From Phalacrocorax aristotelis (taxonomy: Eukaryota; Chordata; Aves; Suliformes; Phalacrocoracidae), in NCBI RefSeq assembly GCF_949628215.1, contig NC_134276.1, positions 127,038,125-127,102,124 of the forward strand: a DNA stretch of 64,000 nucleotides. The letters run 5' to 3'. Shown here piece after piece: positions 41,383 to 54,096 of this stretch (position 1 is the first letter of the stretch; every line of letters starts with the position of its first letter). The translations under genes and the position numbers were made by a program. The notes beneath the pieces are model-generated. The model saw only the letters and a program-made list of their open reading frames with translations. It was not told where the DNA came from and searched no databases.

Positions 41383-44300
41383 TTCTATGAAACTTCCATC
41401 AGCAAGCTCTCTAATACATGTCCCTGTTCCACAAGGTAAAATGGCACACTAACTGTGGAAGAGTATGACTGTCTTAGCTATGTCAAAAACCCTGAAAGCA
41501 CAGGGAATAGGAGTGAGAATAAAACAAGTAATAAATAGTTTGTAGAACCTTCCCAAATTCTACCTACTTATGTACCATTCCTGGACTTCACTGATTGACA
41601 GTCCTGTGTCATTACTTCTATTGTGAGGGTTGGCCTACCTTGCTACTTTGAGTTCACGTGATTATGTTCTTTTCTACAGACTAACCCCAGAAATAAGAAG
41701 TTTGCTATTTACTTGTTGCTAAGGGCAATAAAAGTTGCAACTTATTTGCGATAGACTTGGGAATGTGCAAGGGGCTCCAGTCTGATGTCCAGTTCTCTCC
41801 TGAGCTCCAACACATAAACCTGTGGTATATCACAAGTCCTTCCAAATGCTGCACTCATTCTTAAAATTATTAGAGGGCCATCATCGTCTTTGCTTCTTGT
41901 GAAGGACAGCAGAAGGCCAACATAGCAAAGAGATGGCACTTCTGTATATGGACCCAATGCACAGATTCCTGGAAGTTGGGGACAGAAGAGATGCTGACCT
42001 TTCTAATCTAATCTAATTCTTGAGGATCACCACAGAATTCACATTTACTACAGATTTACAAGAGATTTATCCATCTGTTTCTAAACATCCTACCTACTCC
42101 ATCTCTTAAATTTTCTATCCTATGTCTGGGTACTTTTCTTTTGTATGTATTCACTTTCAGCACTCCCTTATATTCATTGTGTTACTTCTCATTATGTTAA
42201 TTTACACCACTTAAAAGATATTCTCTCCTTTCTTGATTGTATGCTCTCCAGTACCTAATATCAGGCTAACTGCATCCACTGTCATCCCTGAAACTGAACT
42301 GTGCATATCAGCACTTTCCAGCTCATGTGTAAAACAAAACCTACAATCACTGCCATCTTTTTATTTCTGTTTTCTGAAACTCCTCTGTCACTATCTTCAT
42401 TGCAGTGAGGCACTCCCTCCTTGCCATGTACCTTAACGCTACACTACCATACAAAAAGGTCTCAGATGGTGGACAACTCAAAATGCTGCAGCTACTCCAA
42501 TGATTTGGGCACTGTCTGCAAACAGAATAGGCTCCTTTCTGTTTAATTTGAAGGCAGAACAGAGAATATTTTGGATGTCCTAACCTCTGAGCTACCTAGA
42601 AACTAATTACTATTAAAACCCCTGCTACACTTCCCCCTTTTTGCTGCCACTCATGCATTCATCCTTCTCCCCCCTAACCCTCCGCCTGCTCTCCACACAT
42701 GATTTCTTTGCCTGTATCTCCCTTGCAATCATTACTTGAGTTTGGAATGAATTTCCCCTCAATGAATTAACATGGTCTTACAGCCTGGCCACCAAATCAA
42801 GTCTCTGTCAAAAACAGGCAACGTTATGTTGTTGTACTTTTCACACAGCAGCTATAACTAATGCTTGAACCTTTCCTTACTCAGAGAACAGCTCTTCGTC
42901 CTGTGGAGACACCAGGTTAGCGATGAACAAATTAGCTCAGGTATAGGAACCAGCATAGCTGCGCAGAACCCACAGTAGCATCCTGGCTCTCAGGGGAAGC
43001 TATGATAATGTGACTGTATGAGAATAATACTACATAATGAACAATAATGAGGCAGTTTTCAGCCTCTGAATACAGGGAGGGCTGGGTCACCAACCAGACC
43101 TTTGTTCATCGCATACTAAACAGCAGAGAGGGAACACGCCACAGGGTTGCTGATGTTGTTACAAGTGCTGCTGCTGGCTGAGTCTGCCCACCCATGTTCC
43201 AGGCATTATTTCTCCTCCTCGCAGATATGGCATCACCTTCTAGTAAGTGCCCTCAGGTCAGAGATGCCTGTAGTGCCCAAGCGCTGCACTTAACTCACTG
43301 GTGTACGCTTTGTCTGTAACCTTAGTAATTCACAAAGACTGTATGTAATTAAAAAAAGCCCTGGCTTTTCAGATCCTAAAAATATAAGAGTGTGAAAATA
43401 GTTTATGTTTGATTTTAGGCAATATTTTTCCCAAGTGTTCTGCTGCACATTCTTCCTCTGCCTGTGTGCGACTAACACAGCTCCCGATATCAGTGCTTAT
43501 CACTGCCAGTGTTGTGTCTCTTCCAGACATGACATTGACAATACATATTTAGAAACTGACAAAGTAAAAGAGAGAGAGAGAGGAGTACAATCATTGAATA
43601 TGAAAAAAAAAAGTCCGAAAGAACAGCGAAAAGTGCTATCTTTTCTGCCCAGAGACCTCACCTCAAAAATCAGGGCACACTGAATTCAAGGGCTGCAGGT
43701 GAAGATTCCTGAGACAAGCTCACTTTAAACCACCTGCGCCATCCCAGTTTTCTTGCCAGAAGTGTTGCTTCAGTAGTTAGAAGTCCTGCACAGGCTGACT
43801 GCCTGAATATTCACACAGCTTCTCTGATGATTTTGCAGCCACATTGATCTTCATGCTGTTACAGCTACATGACTGGCAGTTTGTTTAAAATCTCTGATTG
43901 CAAGTTTGTGTCATACAATGGAAAACACAAACTCCTGAAAACATTGCCATAAAATGAAATATGAAAGAGAAATCCCAGCAGAACACTGCAGAGCAAGAAT
44001 GGGAGGCACGGAGAACTGACAAGAGAGGCCCGATGTTCTAGTGCAATAAAAGCCTGGAAGATTTAATCAACACGGAAAAGTAAAATAACCTCCAAAATCC
44101 CATACAGGAGTCTGATTAACATAACTAAGTTAAATTCAGAGATTAAGTTAAACTAAGATTGAAATTTGCTGGGACTCTTTCAGAACTGAAGTGGGGTTTA
44201 TATGCCCCCAAATTTGTCCTTTTTTCCATCTAAACCACAAGACTCATGAAAGTTAGGCCCCACCTACAAAACTTGCCTGACTTACAACCTCAGAGCATCT

Positions 44301-47300
44301 CAGCTACACCAATATTGCAACAATACTGGCAAGCACTGAGAATTGATCATAATTTACCAAAACTATGAGCTCTACAGGGGGACAAAAAGTGCAAGTAACA
44401 CAACTGATAATTTCAGAGCTTAATAACAGCACAACACAAAGTCAGAATTCTCTCAGGCATCTTTACCTATGTAATCCAGCCAAAACTGCCAAACTGTAAT
44501 GGCCTTAAATCATAAATAACACAAGGCCCAGAAAGCACAGCATAAGCCTTTAAGGAGTTGCAGTAAATTCAATCTGTATTGCATGAAACACCAACGAGAG
44601 GAAAGGTGTCCTATTAAAAAGTAGTAAGAATAAAAATGATAAACACTCTGAAGATAAACATGGATGAACGAACTAGAACAGCACAAACTGGAGCAGTAAG
44701 CAGGGAGAACCTGCCAAACTAAAAGATACAAGTAGATCAAACCAGCCACTGCTGTGAGGCTATGGCTTAAATATTTAACAGTTTTTTATTGACATATTTT
44801 TTGCCCACATATTTCCTTGCAAATGTCAAAAGCAAAACTTAGCTTACCCTCATCAGTAATGCTCACAGGTGCTGCAGTTTGTTTTTGTTTTTTAAAGATG
44901 TCTTTTTTTGCTGAAACAAGAAGTCTTTTATAAGAGATAAAATATACTTACAGTGGTTTCCAAATGGTATCACTCTTCAGGTAAATTACTCCAAGCCTTG
45001 GACCTAGTGCAGACGTTCATTGGGGCAGGGAACAGAGAGAGGCTGTGTCTGTACCAGAAAGAACCAAAAGGAAAGGTCAGGGGGAAATAATAATTATTTA
45101 CTGAGAGCAAGAAAACTTGCTGCAATGCTAACTGGCATTCTCCTCTGTCAGTACAGCTGGCTGCAGCCTGGTAGGGCTGAATTCTTCTTGCTTCAATCCC
45201 TCCAGCCCCGGCTGCAAATGACAACAGAGTCAGTCCCCAGTTACCCCAGTCTGCCCATGCAACCTATTCTGGTGAAGTGAGGAGAGGGAGGATTAGCCAG
45301 CAAAGCGCTATCAGTAGGATTCATTCTGAGAAGTTGCTCACTCTAATGGCATGAGCACGGAGCAGTGATGGAGAGCTAGCACAAACTTGGCACTCAAGTG
45401 CATCTCATCAGAACAACAAGGCTAGTCCTGTTCAGAGCAGCAACAAACACTTCCTCTGGACTGAAAGGCAGGAAAAGGAAGGCAAAATCCTCCTTTGCTT
45501 CTTTTGCTGTCTTTACATCACAAAAATGATGGCTCATATCAAAGCAGAAACCCCGCTTATCTCCCATCAGCCACCAGGTCTACTGCGGTGAGACCAGTGA
45601 AATAACTTATTGTCAGCCTTTCAGGAAAGATTCAGCTCGGCAGCAGTTTTATGTCTGGAATCTCCTGAGCTAAAGAGGGAGTTGGACTCAACGGACTAAT
45701 ACAGAAAGGGATCCAAAGAAAAACCTCAGCTCCAATATTTGTTAGAGGGTCATTTCACCACCCAGAACTAAGTTTTTGGGAGTATTTACATTTTTGGGGG
45801 ACTTGAATCCCTCTCTAGACTAACAGAACTCCTCCTTTGCTAACTTCTTATGATCTTTGGGTGGCTCGTTGTGGATGTTGGAAGTATGTCTGAAGTTAAC
45901 ATCCAGGGACAGAATTAAATCTTGCTCACTTCACTTATGCAAAGAACTCCTGGGACATGAGCATATTCAGTCCTACTGCCAGTGAAGCCAATGGTGCTAT
46001 TTCCATGAATACATGATTTTGCCTACACTGATCAGACAAGAAAATCAAATATTTGCTTTACCAAAGAAATCAAGAGGGTGAACAAAAAAATGATAAGATA
46101 TGTAATTGTTATTTCACAGGTGGTTAATGTCACTGTGCAAGCTGGAATTTATGTCTGTAAATGCAACACAATAAAAAAACCCCACTGTTTGTGCAGCCGG
46201 AACACTGGAATGAACACCAGCTGACACAATGAAGGATTTTAGATGACACTGTAATAATGTACTTCACAAAATATACATTCGGTTTTATGTTCAATTTATA
46301 CATTTTGTAATGATGACGTTTATTGGTGACTGGGATATATGCTACCTATTGATTTCAACAGGCTACATGGAATCTGGCAGCTACACTTCACAGGGGCTCA
46401 AGCAAACATTTTCTTTGATTCCAGTTTTTGTGGGTTCTGCCTTCTTGAATTCTGCTTTGAATTGCAGATTGAGTAAATTTAAACATGAAAAAATAATCCT
46501 CAACTCAGCCTGAACCTCTGAGTTTCACCAGGGCTTGGGAAACGAACCATATGCCAGCATCAGGTTAGCTCAAAAGAATTACATGAAACAGTGACACCTT
46601 TGACCACTACCAGGGGTTGAATTTCAAAGGTGCACTAACACCCAGGGATTCTGTACATTAAGTCCTTGCTATCACTCAGCACGGCTTACTTTCAAGCTCT
46701 CCTTCCCACTTCCATATATGCCCCACCTGTTCTGTCAGTGCTGACCTTGCTTCTTATATCCACTTTGCACAAATCAATCTGTCTTTTATCTGGCTATTGC
46801 TCACCTTTTTAAGGCATAAATCCTATGTCCTTTAAGAAGTGCCCAGTACTTCAGTTAACATGCATTTTTAGCTTGTACTAGGAGCAGAAAAATCACAGGA
46901 TCAGGTCTTTAGTCTTTACTTCGGCAGAACTCCTGCTCATTTCACTCCTAATTTCACACAAGTGAAGCCTAAGAACTGAATGTACTAATCGTGCATATTT
47001 TGTCACCTCTCTTTTTGTGTCATTACTGCTCTTCCAATCTCTGGGATCCCAATCCAAGTGGCTCTCAACTGTAGCACTGCCTAGCACTCAATCTGGCTTC
47101 ACATCAAGGGTCAGGCAGACAAGTTGTTAAGAGATGGGCTGTTCAAAGTCTTCTACAAAATCTGGGCACTAAAATCTCCATGAAAGGCAACACTTAAAAT
47201 ATCTTCATTTTTCTCCATCATTTTTGCTATGGACTGGGAGGATACATCTCTTTTCCTACACTGTGATGAGCATAAAGCACTGAGATCATCAGCAGTTGAT

Positions 47301-47479
47301 AGGTACATTTTAAGTACATAAATCAATAAAGCTGATAGTGCTTTAGAAGACATGGGGAGTGCAGCAGAGAAGGGAACACCTCCAAATTTTAATAAAAGTC
47401 TTAATCTAGCTAGGGAAAAATTAGAGGAAAAGGATTTTTGACCATGAGAAGACTGGGCAAAAAGAGAGGCAAGCAGGAC

Positions 47480-47620
47480 AACAGAGGAATAGAATGTGTG
47501 ACATTGGGTTAAGTCACTTCTCCCTTCTCCACCTGGGCTCCTCTAGCCAGAAAAGGAAAGCATTTACATTTCTGCTTCATGAGGTAGTGTGTGCTTAATT
47601 AAGATTTTGGAGGATAAGTT
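47480..47620 (+). repeat. MIR-like SINE relic
   Basis: GAATGTGTGACATTGGGTTA, then AGTCACTTCTCCCTTCTCCA and, further on, CATGAGGTAGTGTGTGCTTA followed by an ATTAAGATTTTGG tail, fit a core-SINE sense strand with moderate decay. The assignment is from remembered consensus only. Confidence 0.5.
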
Positions 47621-50049
47621 TTCTGCATGAATGCATCCCAGAAATGCAGACTCTTATTACTTAAATATTTCCACTAATGATAGTAACTTGGGCATTTTAT
47701 ATATGCTCACTTTTATTCCACCTTGCTCTTTCCAAGCTTTATCCAGTAATTTAGAGGGTGTAAGAAACATTAATCGTATTACTGTTTTTATTAAGGAAGG
47801 TCCGTTTTATGATAGCAGCGATGTACTACAGATTGTGATTTAAGACATACGCTTTAGGTCAATTCTATACTGGCTTCAGTGGACTTGCAGTGGGCATAAA
47901 GTCAGGAGAAAATGTGGCACTTTACATAATAATGCTGATGATTAATGGGCTTCTGGACCATAACTCCATATTCTGAGGCACTGATTCTCCTTCTCCTCCT
48001 GCCTGAAATTTGTGTCTTGACCCTTTCATCTCTTGTTAGCTACCTTTCCAGAGCTGTTCATTAATCAGCACCATTGATCTGATGTGGTCTGTCATATCAT
48101 ATTACATAAAACACACATAAGCAAGCATTGGCCTGACTCTGCTCTTTACATAACACACCATCACAATATTTCCTTTACAGATGTCTTAAATATTATAAAC
48201 ATCAATTTCCTGCTGGTGCTTGGTCCTGAAATTTGCTTTTTCTAGGTTGGTTCCCCGCAGGACCTTTCTATCTCTCCCCTGGCTGTACTTCGTTCTGCTC
48301 AAAGACACCATCAAACACCTTCAGTATTCCCTGTTTGTTAGGGGCACTCATATGTCTGACCTGCAAGAGACAATCAGCAGAACAGCTCTTTCTCTTTGCT
48401 TAAGACCTGGTACCACAGTTTTCTGTTACTTTCTCTGAGTGAGTCTTGATCAAGGGGACTAAATTTTTTAGTTAATTGCTATTTATTTTATTCCCAAAAT
48501 ACTCTTTTCTCTGATATTTCAGAAGTCTGCTTCCTTCTGCCTTTCCTGTGATCCCTAGCAATGAAAAAACTAAAAGATGAGCTTCTTGTGAGCTTATTTC
48601 TGATTATTCTTACTTGCTGTGCTGGCACAGTGCTGTCTATCATGATGCAATGGAAAATAAGAACTTGCTAGTACCACAGAAGTTAGCGTGTCTGATCTTA
48701 ATCCACCTATCATATAGATCTCTTGAGTAACGTGGGGTCAGTTTTAATTGACACTTTCACAATCATGATATAATTTCAGACTGAGCTGTCTAGGCTAAAT
48801 GCAGTTCTTTTTTGTTCACTTTTTCTCTCCAGGGGTAGCATTTTGGGTGAAATTCTTAATGCAGCAACGAGAAGGAGAAGATGAGAACAGCAGTGTTAGA
48901 CATCAACAAATGTGATTTGAGAGTCAACTTGCTGCATGAAGTGCGTTATTCCAGATATATTTTACTGTTTCTTTTTCAAAAGGCGGTACATCCTCTGACT
49001 AGGGCAGACTGTGGCACTCATGTTACATGAAAAAGGTTAGGCCGCTGTCCACCTGTAGGTAGATATCCACAGTGTCTTAAACAGAGATCAAGATGGACAG
49101 TTATGTAAAACACACCTTTCCAACAGAGGCCAGAACTTGTACCATAGAAAACATAAAATTTAGCAAACAGGACACACTATCAGAAGGCATGAATTTTTCA
49201 CAATAGTCAGGGCTTCATCTAGGAGAGGAAGCTGCTCATTTCTATATTCTACTGGGAACACTATATGTCCACTATCAGTAACTGGGCCAGAAATTCAGAA
49301 ATGAATTTGTTAATGGATTAGAAATTTGCAGAAAGACTGTTTAAAGAGGCTGGACTGCTCTAGCCTGGTAAAGGCCAATTTCCCACAAGGACATCTTTGC
49401 AAATGTACTAGAGAAAAAAATATTTCCCTGAAGTCCCAGGGGTACTTACTGAAATCTGGAATAGCAACATAGTTTGTAGTAAAGTCTACATCACGTTCCC
49501 ACTTTTTGTCTCACAAACCCTCTATTACTTGTCTGTATCCATTTCTCTCTCCCGTTGTTCACTGCCCTTTATCTGATACTATAGAATTTCACTTCCCTTA
49601 AGCTGCAATTCTTTTCTTAAGTTTGAATTTGGCACTTGGAACAGGCATTCTCTAGGTTTCACTTTCATCTGTTGATTGTTCTGATACCTCTTTCTATTTG
49701 TAAGTGGTATTCTCAATGCAACAGCTAACCATAGCTAGAAGCTAAGGCCCAAAAGTATAACTCTTCTCCTACTGTTTTTCCTTTCCACCCCGCATGCCAA
49801 ATGGCCCCTCCTGCCCTGGGCAGTGGTACAAGGTCTCAACCCTGAACTTTTGGAAAAGTTCTCTCTCACTTAAGAATTGGGGTGCTGCCTATTTTCCATT
49901 AATAAAGATCTCATCATGCTTAGTGTGTTGGGTGAATAAACCCTACACTTGCAGAGAAATGGGTTAGATGGTGCCCAAGCAGAGCAGGGCTAGAGGGGCC
50001 CTGCCTTCAGCCCGGTGGAGGAAGGGGACAGCCAGTTTTACTTGTCTGT

Positions 50050-50330
50050 GTGGATCCGATGGCCTGGTACATCACACCCACAGGAGTATAACGCTCTAGT
50101 GGACACAGTGCACCCTAATGACATCAAGCTAAACAGGGGCAGAACCTATATATTTCTGGAGTGACCGGGGGATCCCAACAGCTAACTGTATTGGAGGCTG
50201 AAGTGACTCTAACCGGGAATGAGTGGCAAAGCACCCCATTGCGACTGGCCCTGCAGCTGCATATATCCTTGGCATAGACTACCTCAGGAGAGGGTATTTC
50301 TAGGACCCAAAAGGGTACTGGTGGGCTTTT
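50050..50330 (+). pseudogene. ERV protease segment, decayed
   Basis: A frame through 50093-50110 reads ALVDTV, where retroviral aspartic proteases have the active-site triplet Asp-Thr-Gly. Here the Gly is Val, so the catalytic turn is lost. A stop codon follows within the segment. Its position directly before the reverse transcriptase fits protease. The assignment rests on position and this short motif. Confidence 0.6.
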
Positions 50331-50499
50331 GGTGTAGCTGCCTTGGAGACAGGGGAAATTAAACAGCTGTCTACCTTGCCTGGTCTCCTGAAGGACCCTT
50401 CTGTTGTGGGGTTGCTGAGGGTCAAAGAACAACAGGTGCTGATTGCCACAACAGTGAACCGGTGGCAATACCGCAGCAACTGAGACTCTCTGATTCCCA

Positions 50500-51285
50500 T
50501 CCATAAGCTCATTCATCAACTGATGAGCCAAGGAGTGATCAGCAAGACTTGCTCACCCTTTAACAGTCCCATATGGCCTGTGCATAAGTCTAATGGAGAG
50601 TGGAGGCTTACAGTAGACTATTGCAGCCTGAACGAAGTCATGCTGCTGCAGAGTGCTGCCATGCCAGACATGCTAGAACTGCAGTATGGAGTCAAAGGCA
50701 GCCAAGGTGTATGCCACAGCTGATATCGCTAATGCATTTTTCTCAATCCCTCTGGCAGCAGAGTGCAGGCCACAGTTTGCTTTCACATGGAGGGGCGTCC
50801 AGTACACCTGGAATTGACAGCCCCAGGGGTGGAAACACAGTCCTACCATTTGTCACAGACTGATCCAGACTGTACTGGAACAGGGAGAAGCTCCAGAACA
50901 CCTTCAGTACACTGATGGCATCATCACGTGGGGCAACACAGCGGAAGACATTTTTGGGAAAGGGAAGAAAAGAGTCCAAATCCTCTGAAAGCCAGTTCAC
51001 CATAAAACAAAGTAAGTTGAAGGGACCTGCACAGGAGATCCAGTTTTTAGGAATCAAATGGCAAGATTACTTTCATCAGATCCCAATGGATGTGATCAAC
51101 AAAATAACAGCCATGTCTCCACCAACTAGCAAAAAGGAAACACGAGCATTCTTAGGCATTGTGGGTTTTAGGAGAATGCATATTCCAAATCACAGTCTGA
51201 TCGTAAGCCCTCTCTATCAAGTGACCTGGAAGAAGAATGATTTCCAATGGGGCCCTAAGCAATGACAAGCCTTTTAAAAAATTAA
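50500..51285 (+). pseudogene. ERV reverse transcriptase, broken by frameshifts
   Basis: The finger region is read at 50523-50723 (SPIWPVHKSNGEWRLTVDY). A shift then moves the frame so that motif A, with its catalytic Asp, is at 50722-50724. The catalytic box appears as YTDG at 50908-50919, the second of the paired Asp residues being replaced by Gly. Another shift precedes the thumb/connection segment (GPAQEIQFLGIKWQ) at 50915-51265, ending at a stop near 51265. The lost catalytic Asp and the breaks make it inactive. Confidence 0.9.
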
Positions 51286-51779
51286 ACAGGAGATAGTTCA
51301 TGCAGCAGCCCTTGGGCCAGTCTGGGCAAGAAAAGATGTAAAAAATGTGCTCTACACCGCAGCTGGGGAGAATGGCCCTACCTGGAGTGTCTGGCAGAAA
51401 GCGCCAGGGGAGACTCGAGGACAGCTCCTAAGGTTTTGGAGTTGGGGATACAGAGGATCCAATGCCCACTATACTCCAACTGAAAAAGAGATATTGGCAG
51501 CATATGAAGGGGTTTGAGCTGCTTTGGAAGTGGTGGTACTGAAGCACAGCTCCTCCTTGCAGCCCGACTGCCAGTGCTGGGCTGGATAGTCAAAGGAAAC
51601 GTCCCCTCTACACACCATGCAACTGATGCTATGTGGAGTAAATGGGTTGCACTGATCACACGATGGGCTTGAATAAGAAGCCCCAGTCACCCAAGAATCT
51701 TGGAAGTGATCATGGACTTACCAGAAGGCAATATTTCAGAATATTGCCAGAGGGGGAGGTGATGCATGATGAAGAAGTC

Positions 51780-52230
51780 CCACTGTATAACAAACTGCCA
51801 GAAAATGAGAAGCAGTATGCCCTGTTCACGGATGGGTCCTGTCAACTTGTGGAAAAGCATCGGAGGTGGATGGCTGCTGTGTTGAGTCCTATACAACAAG
51901 TTGCAGAAACTGCTGAAGGAGAAGGTGAATCAACTCAGTTTGCAGAGGTAAAGGCCATCCAGCTGGCCTTAGACATTGCTGAATGGGAGAAGTGGCCAGT
52001 GCTCTTTATACTGACTCATGGATGGTGGCAAATGCCCTGTCAGGGTGGTTACAGCAGCAGAAGCAAAGCAACTGGCAGTGCAGAGGCAAACCCATCTGGG
52101 CTGCCACATTGTGGCAAGGTGTTACTGTCTGTGTAGAGAATCTGGCTGTAAAAGTACGTCACGTGGATGCTCACGTCCCCAAGAGTCGGGCCACTGAAAA
52201 ACATCAAAACAACCAGCAGGTGGATCAGGC
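51780..52230 (+). pseudogene. ERV RNase H, frameshifted
   Basis: Catalytic acidic residues are visible in order: Asp in FTDGSC (51831-51833) and Glu in FAEVKA (51945-51947), then after a frameshift Asp in YTDSW (52013-52015) and Asp in HVDAH (52166-52168). All four active-site carboxylates survive, but they are split between two reading frames. The tether between RT and this domain (51290-51640) holds several stop codons. Confidence 0.88.
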
Positions 52231-52269
52231 TGCTAAGACTGAAGTGGCTCAGGTGGATCTGGACTGGCA

Positions 52270-53130
52270 ACATAAGGGTGAATTACTTCTAGCTCAGTGG
52301 GCCCATGACACCTCCTGCCATCAAGGGAGAGATGCAACATACAGGTGGGCTTACAATCGAGGGGTGGACTTGACCATGGACACTATTGCACAGGCTATCC
52401 ACGAATGTGAAACGTGTGCTGCAAGCCAAGTGGTTAGAGCCTCTGTGGTATGGGGGACGATGGCTGAAATGGAAATATGGGCAGGCCTGGCAGATTGACT
52501 ACATCACACTCCCACAAACCCACCAAGGCAAGCACCATGTGCTTACAATGGTGGAAGCAACCACTGGATGGCTGGAAACATATCCCGTGCCCCATGCCAC
52601 CACCTGGAACACTATCCTGGGTGTGGAAAAACAAGTCTTATGGTGACATGGCACCCCAGAGAGAATTGAGTCAGACAACAGGACTTATTTCCAAAACAAC
52701 CTCATAGACAACTGGGCCAAAGGGCACGGCATTGAGTGGGTGTATCACATCCCTGATCATGCTCCAGTCTCTGGGAAAATTGAACGATACAATGGGCTGT
52801 TAAAGACTACACTGAGAGCAAAGAGGGGTGGGACATTCAAACATTGGGATACACATGTAGCAAATGCCACCTGGTTAGTCAACACCAGAGGATCTGACAA
52901 TTGAGCTGGCCCTGCCCAATAAGAACTTTTATGTATTGTAGAAGGGGATAAAGTCCCTGTAGTGCACACTAAAAATATGCTGGGAAAGACAGTCTGGGTT
53001 ATTACTGCCTCAGGCAAAAGTGACCCATCTGTGGGACTGCTTTTGCTCAAGGACCTGAGTGGAATTGGTGGGTGATGTGGGAGGATGAGGAAGTCCGATA
53101 TGTACCTCAAGGGGATTTGACTTTGGGTGA
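52270..53130 (+). pseudogene. ERV integrase with complete DD35E triad, broken by a shift and stops
   Basis: The zinc-binding part reads HDTSCH at 52304-52321 and CETC at 52406-52417. A frameshift near 52440 leads into the core. The three catalytic residues share one frame: Asp at 52497-52499, Asp at 52674-52676 and Glu at 52782-52784. Exactly 35 codons separate the last two, the hallmark of retroviral integrases. A TGA at 52644-52646 interrupts the core, and further stops occur near 52902 and 52920. The C-terminal part fades near 53.1 kb. No env follows. Confidence 0.92.
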
Positions 53131-53519
53131 CAGTAGCCAATTAATTAAATTGTATGATGTTCATTGCTATATAACATTGTGTATCTCAATTTCTATGGTG
53201 GCTATATGCCATATCAATGGTATTACAGTAGAAACACATAGATTAATGAAGAATGAACTTTGATGAAAATGGAGTGAAGCACAGCGATAATGGAACCAGA
53301 ATTGGCTTCAGAACGCAACAATCCAACATCACACACCATCTCTCCTGCCCTGAAGGATTGTTATGACAGAGAGAGCCTGAAGTCATGGACTAAATGAAAC
53401 AACAAACATTTTATAGGGAAAGATACCTCTGTGCATATATATCAGAAGACAGAAAAAGTGGTGGTGATTAACTGGAATGTATTGGAAAGCATGGGACCTG
53501 GGCATGATGTAGATGGTAT

Positions 53520-53538
53520 AGAATAAGGGGTAAGACGC
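53520..53538 (+). other. Degenerate polypurine tract before the 3' LTR
   Basis: The purine-rich string AGAATAAGGGGTAAGA lies directly before the LTR, the place where plus-strand DNA synthesis is primed in retroviruses. It is interrupted by T and followed by CGC, so it is either diverged or only partly recognisable. Confidence 0.55.
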
Positions 53539-54096
53539 TGTCCTGGTTTCAGCTGGGATAGAGTGAATTTTCTTCCTAGTAGGTGGTATAGCGCTGTGTT
53601 TTGGATTTAGGATGAGAATAATTTTGGTAACACACTGATGTTTTAGTTATTGCTAAGTAGTGCTTACAGCAAGTCAAAGACTCTTCAGCTTCTCATGCTT
53701 TACTGACTGAGAATGCTGGGGGTACACAAGAAGCTGGGAGGGGGCACAGCCAGGACAGCTGACCCAAACTGTCCAAAGGGATATTCCATACCATATGGCA
53801 TCATGCTGAGTATACAAACTAGGGGAAAGCTGGCCAGGGGGCCACTGCTCGGGAACTGGCTGGGTATTGGTTGGCGGGTGGTGAGCAACTGCATTGTGCA
53901 TCACTTGTTTTGTATATTCTTTTATATTATTATTATTATTATCCCTTCCTTTTCTGTCTTATTAAACTGTCTTTACCTCAACCCATGAATATTGCTTCTG
54001 CCCTCCCCCCCAGTTAGCTCCCCCATCCCACTGGGGGTGGGGAGTCAAGTGAATGGCTGAGTGGTGTTTAGCTGCCTGCTGGGTTAAACCACGACA
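53539..54096 (+). mobile_element. ERV 3' LTR, 558 bp
   Basis: It begins TGTCCTGGTTT and ends AAACCACGACA, an 11-bp imperfect inverted pair with TG...CA ends. The TATA-like TTTTATATTATT at about 53920 and poly(A) signal ATTAAA at 53961-53966 agree with plus orientation. An ATT microsatellite of about 17 bases lies between them. I recognise the ends as those of an LTR family widespread in neoavian genomes. No other copy lies in the window, so the 5' partner is missing. Confidence 0.92.
53961..53966 (+). terminator. LTR poly(A) signal ATTAAA
   Basis: ATTAAA is followed by T/C-rich sequence in the 3' LTR, in the R region position. On the plus strand it would act on antisense transcripts relative to ZBTB20. 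Confidence 0.6.

Larger units (their letters stand above)
37747..49949 (-). other. ZBTB20: Upstream ZBTB20 intron or alternative 5' region, left part
   Basis: No coding exon was found here. It contains the CpG island, a wider GC-rich but CpG-poorer belt at 38.5-39.65 kb, one CR1 fragment and two MIR-like relics. The GC-rich belt gives several longish open frames on both strands that look compositional, with no domain or splice support. Confidence 0.75.
49950..54096 (+). mobile_element. 5'-truncated endogenous retrovirus, ERVL-like, antisense to ZBTB20
   Basis: The plus strand carries in order a protease-like segment, reverse transcriptase, RNase H and integrase, then a short non-coding stretch, a degraded purine-rich tract and a 3' LTR. 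No 5' LTR, primer-binding site or convincing gag is seen, so the left end is approximate. No env is seen: only about 400 bases separate integrase from the LTR. This layout, the LTR ends and lack of env suggest a class III (ERVL-like) bird element, but class is inferred. Several stops and frameshifts break every gene, so the copy is dead. It is inserted in a ZBTB20 intron, opposite to the gene. Confidence 0.9.

Noticed and set aside
45655..45700. GAGTTGGACTCAACGGACTA resembling a CR1 3' end
   Set aside because: The match is limited to about 20 bases and the neighbouring blocks are absent.
49700..49949. Search for a 5' LTR or primer-binding site of the ERV
   Set aside because: No copy of the LTR ends occurs upstream in the window, so the element is taken as 5'-truncated.
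53140..53520. Possible env remnant between integrase and LTR
   Set aside because: Only about 400 bases with no signal peptide, glycoprotein or fusion-peptide-like segment; better seen as non-coding ERV sequence.
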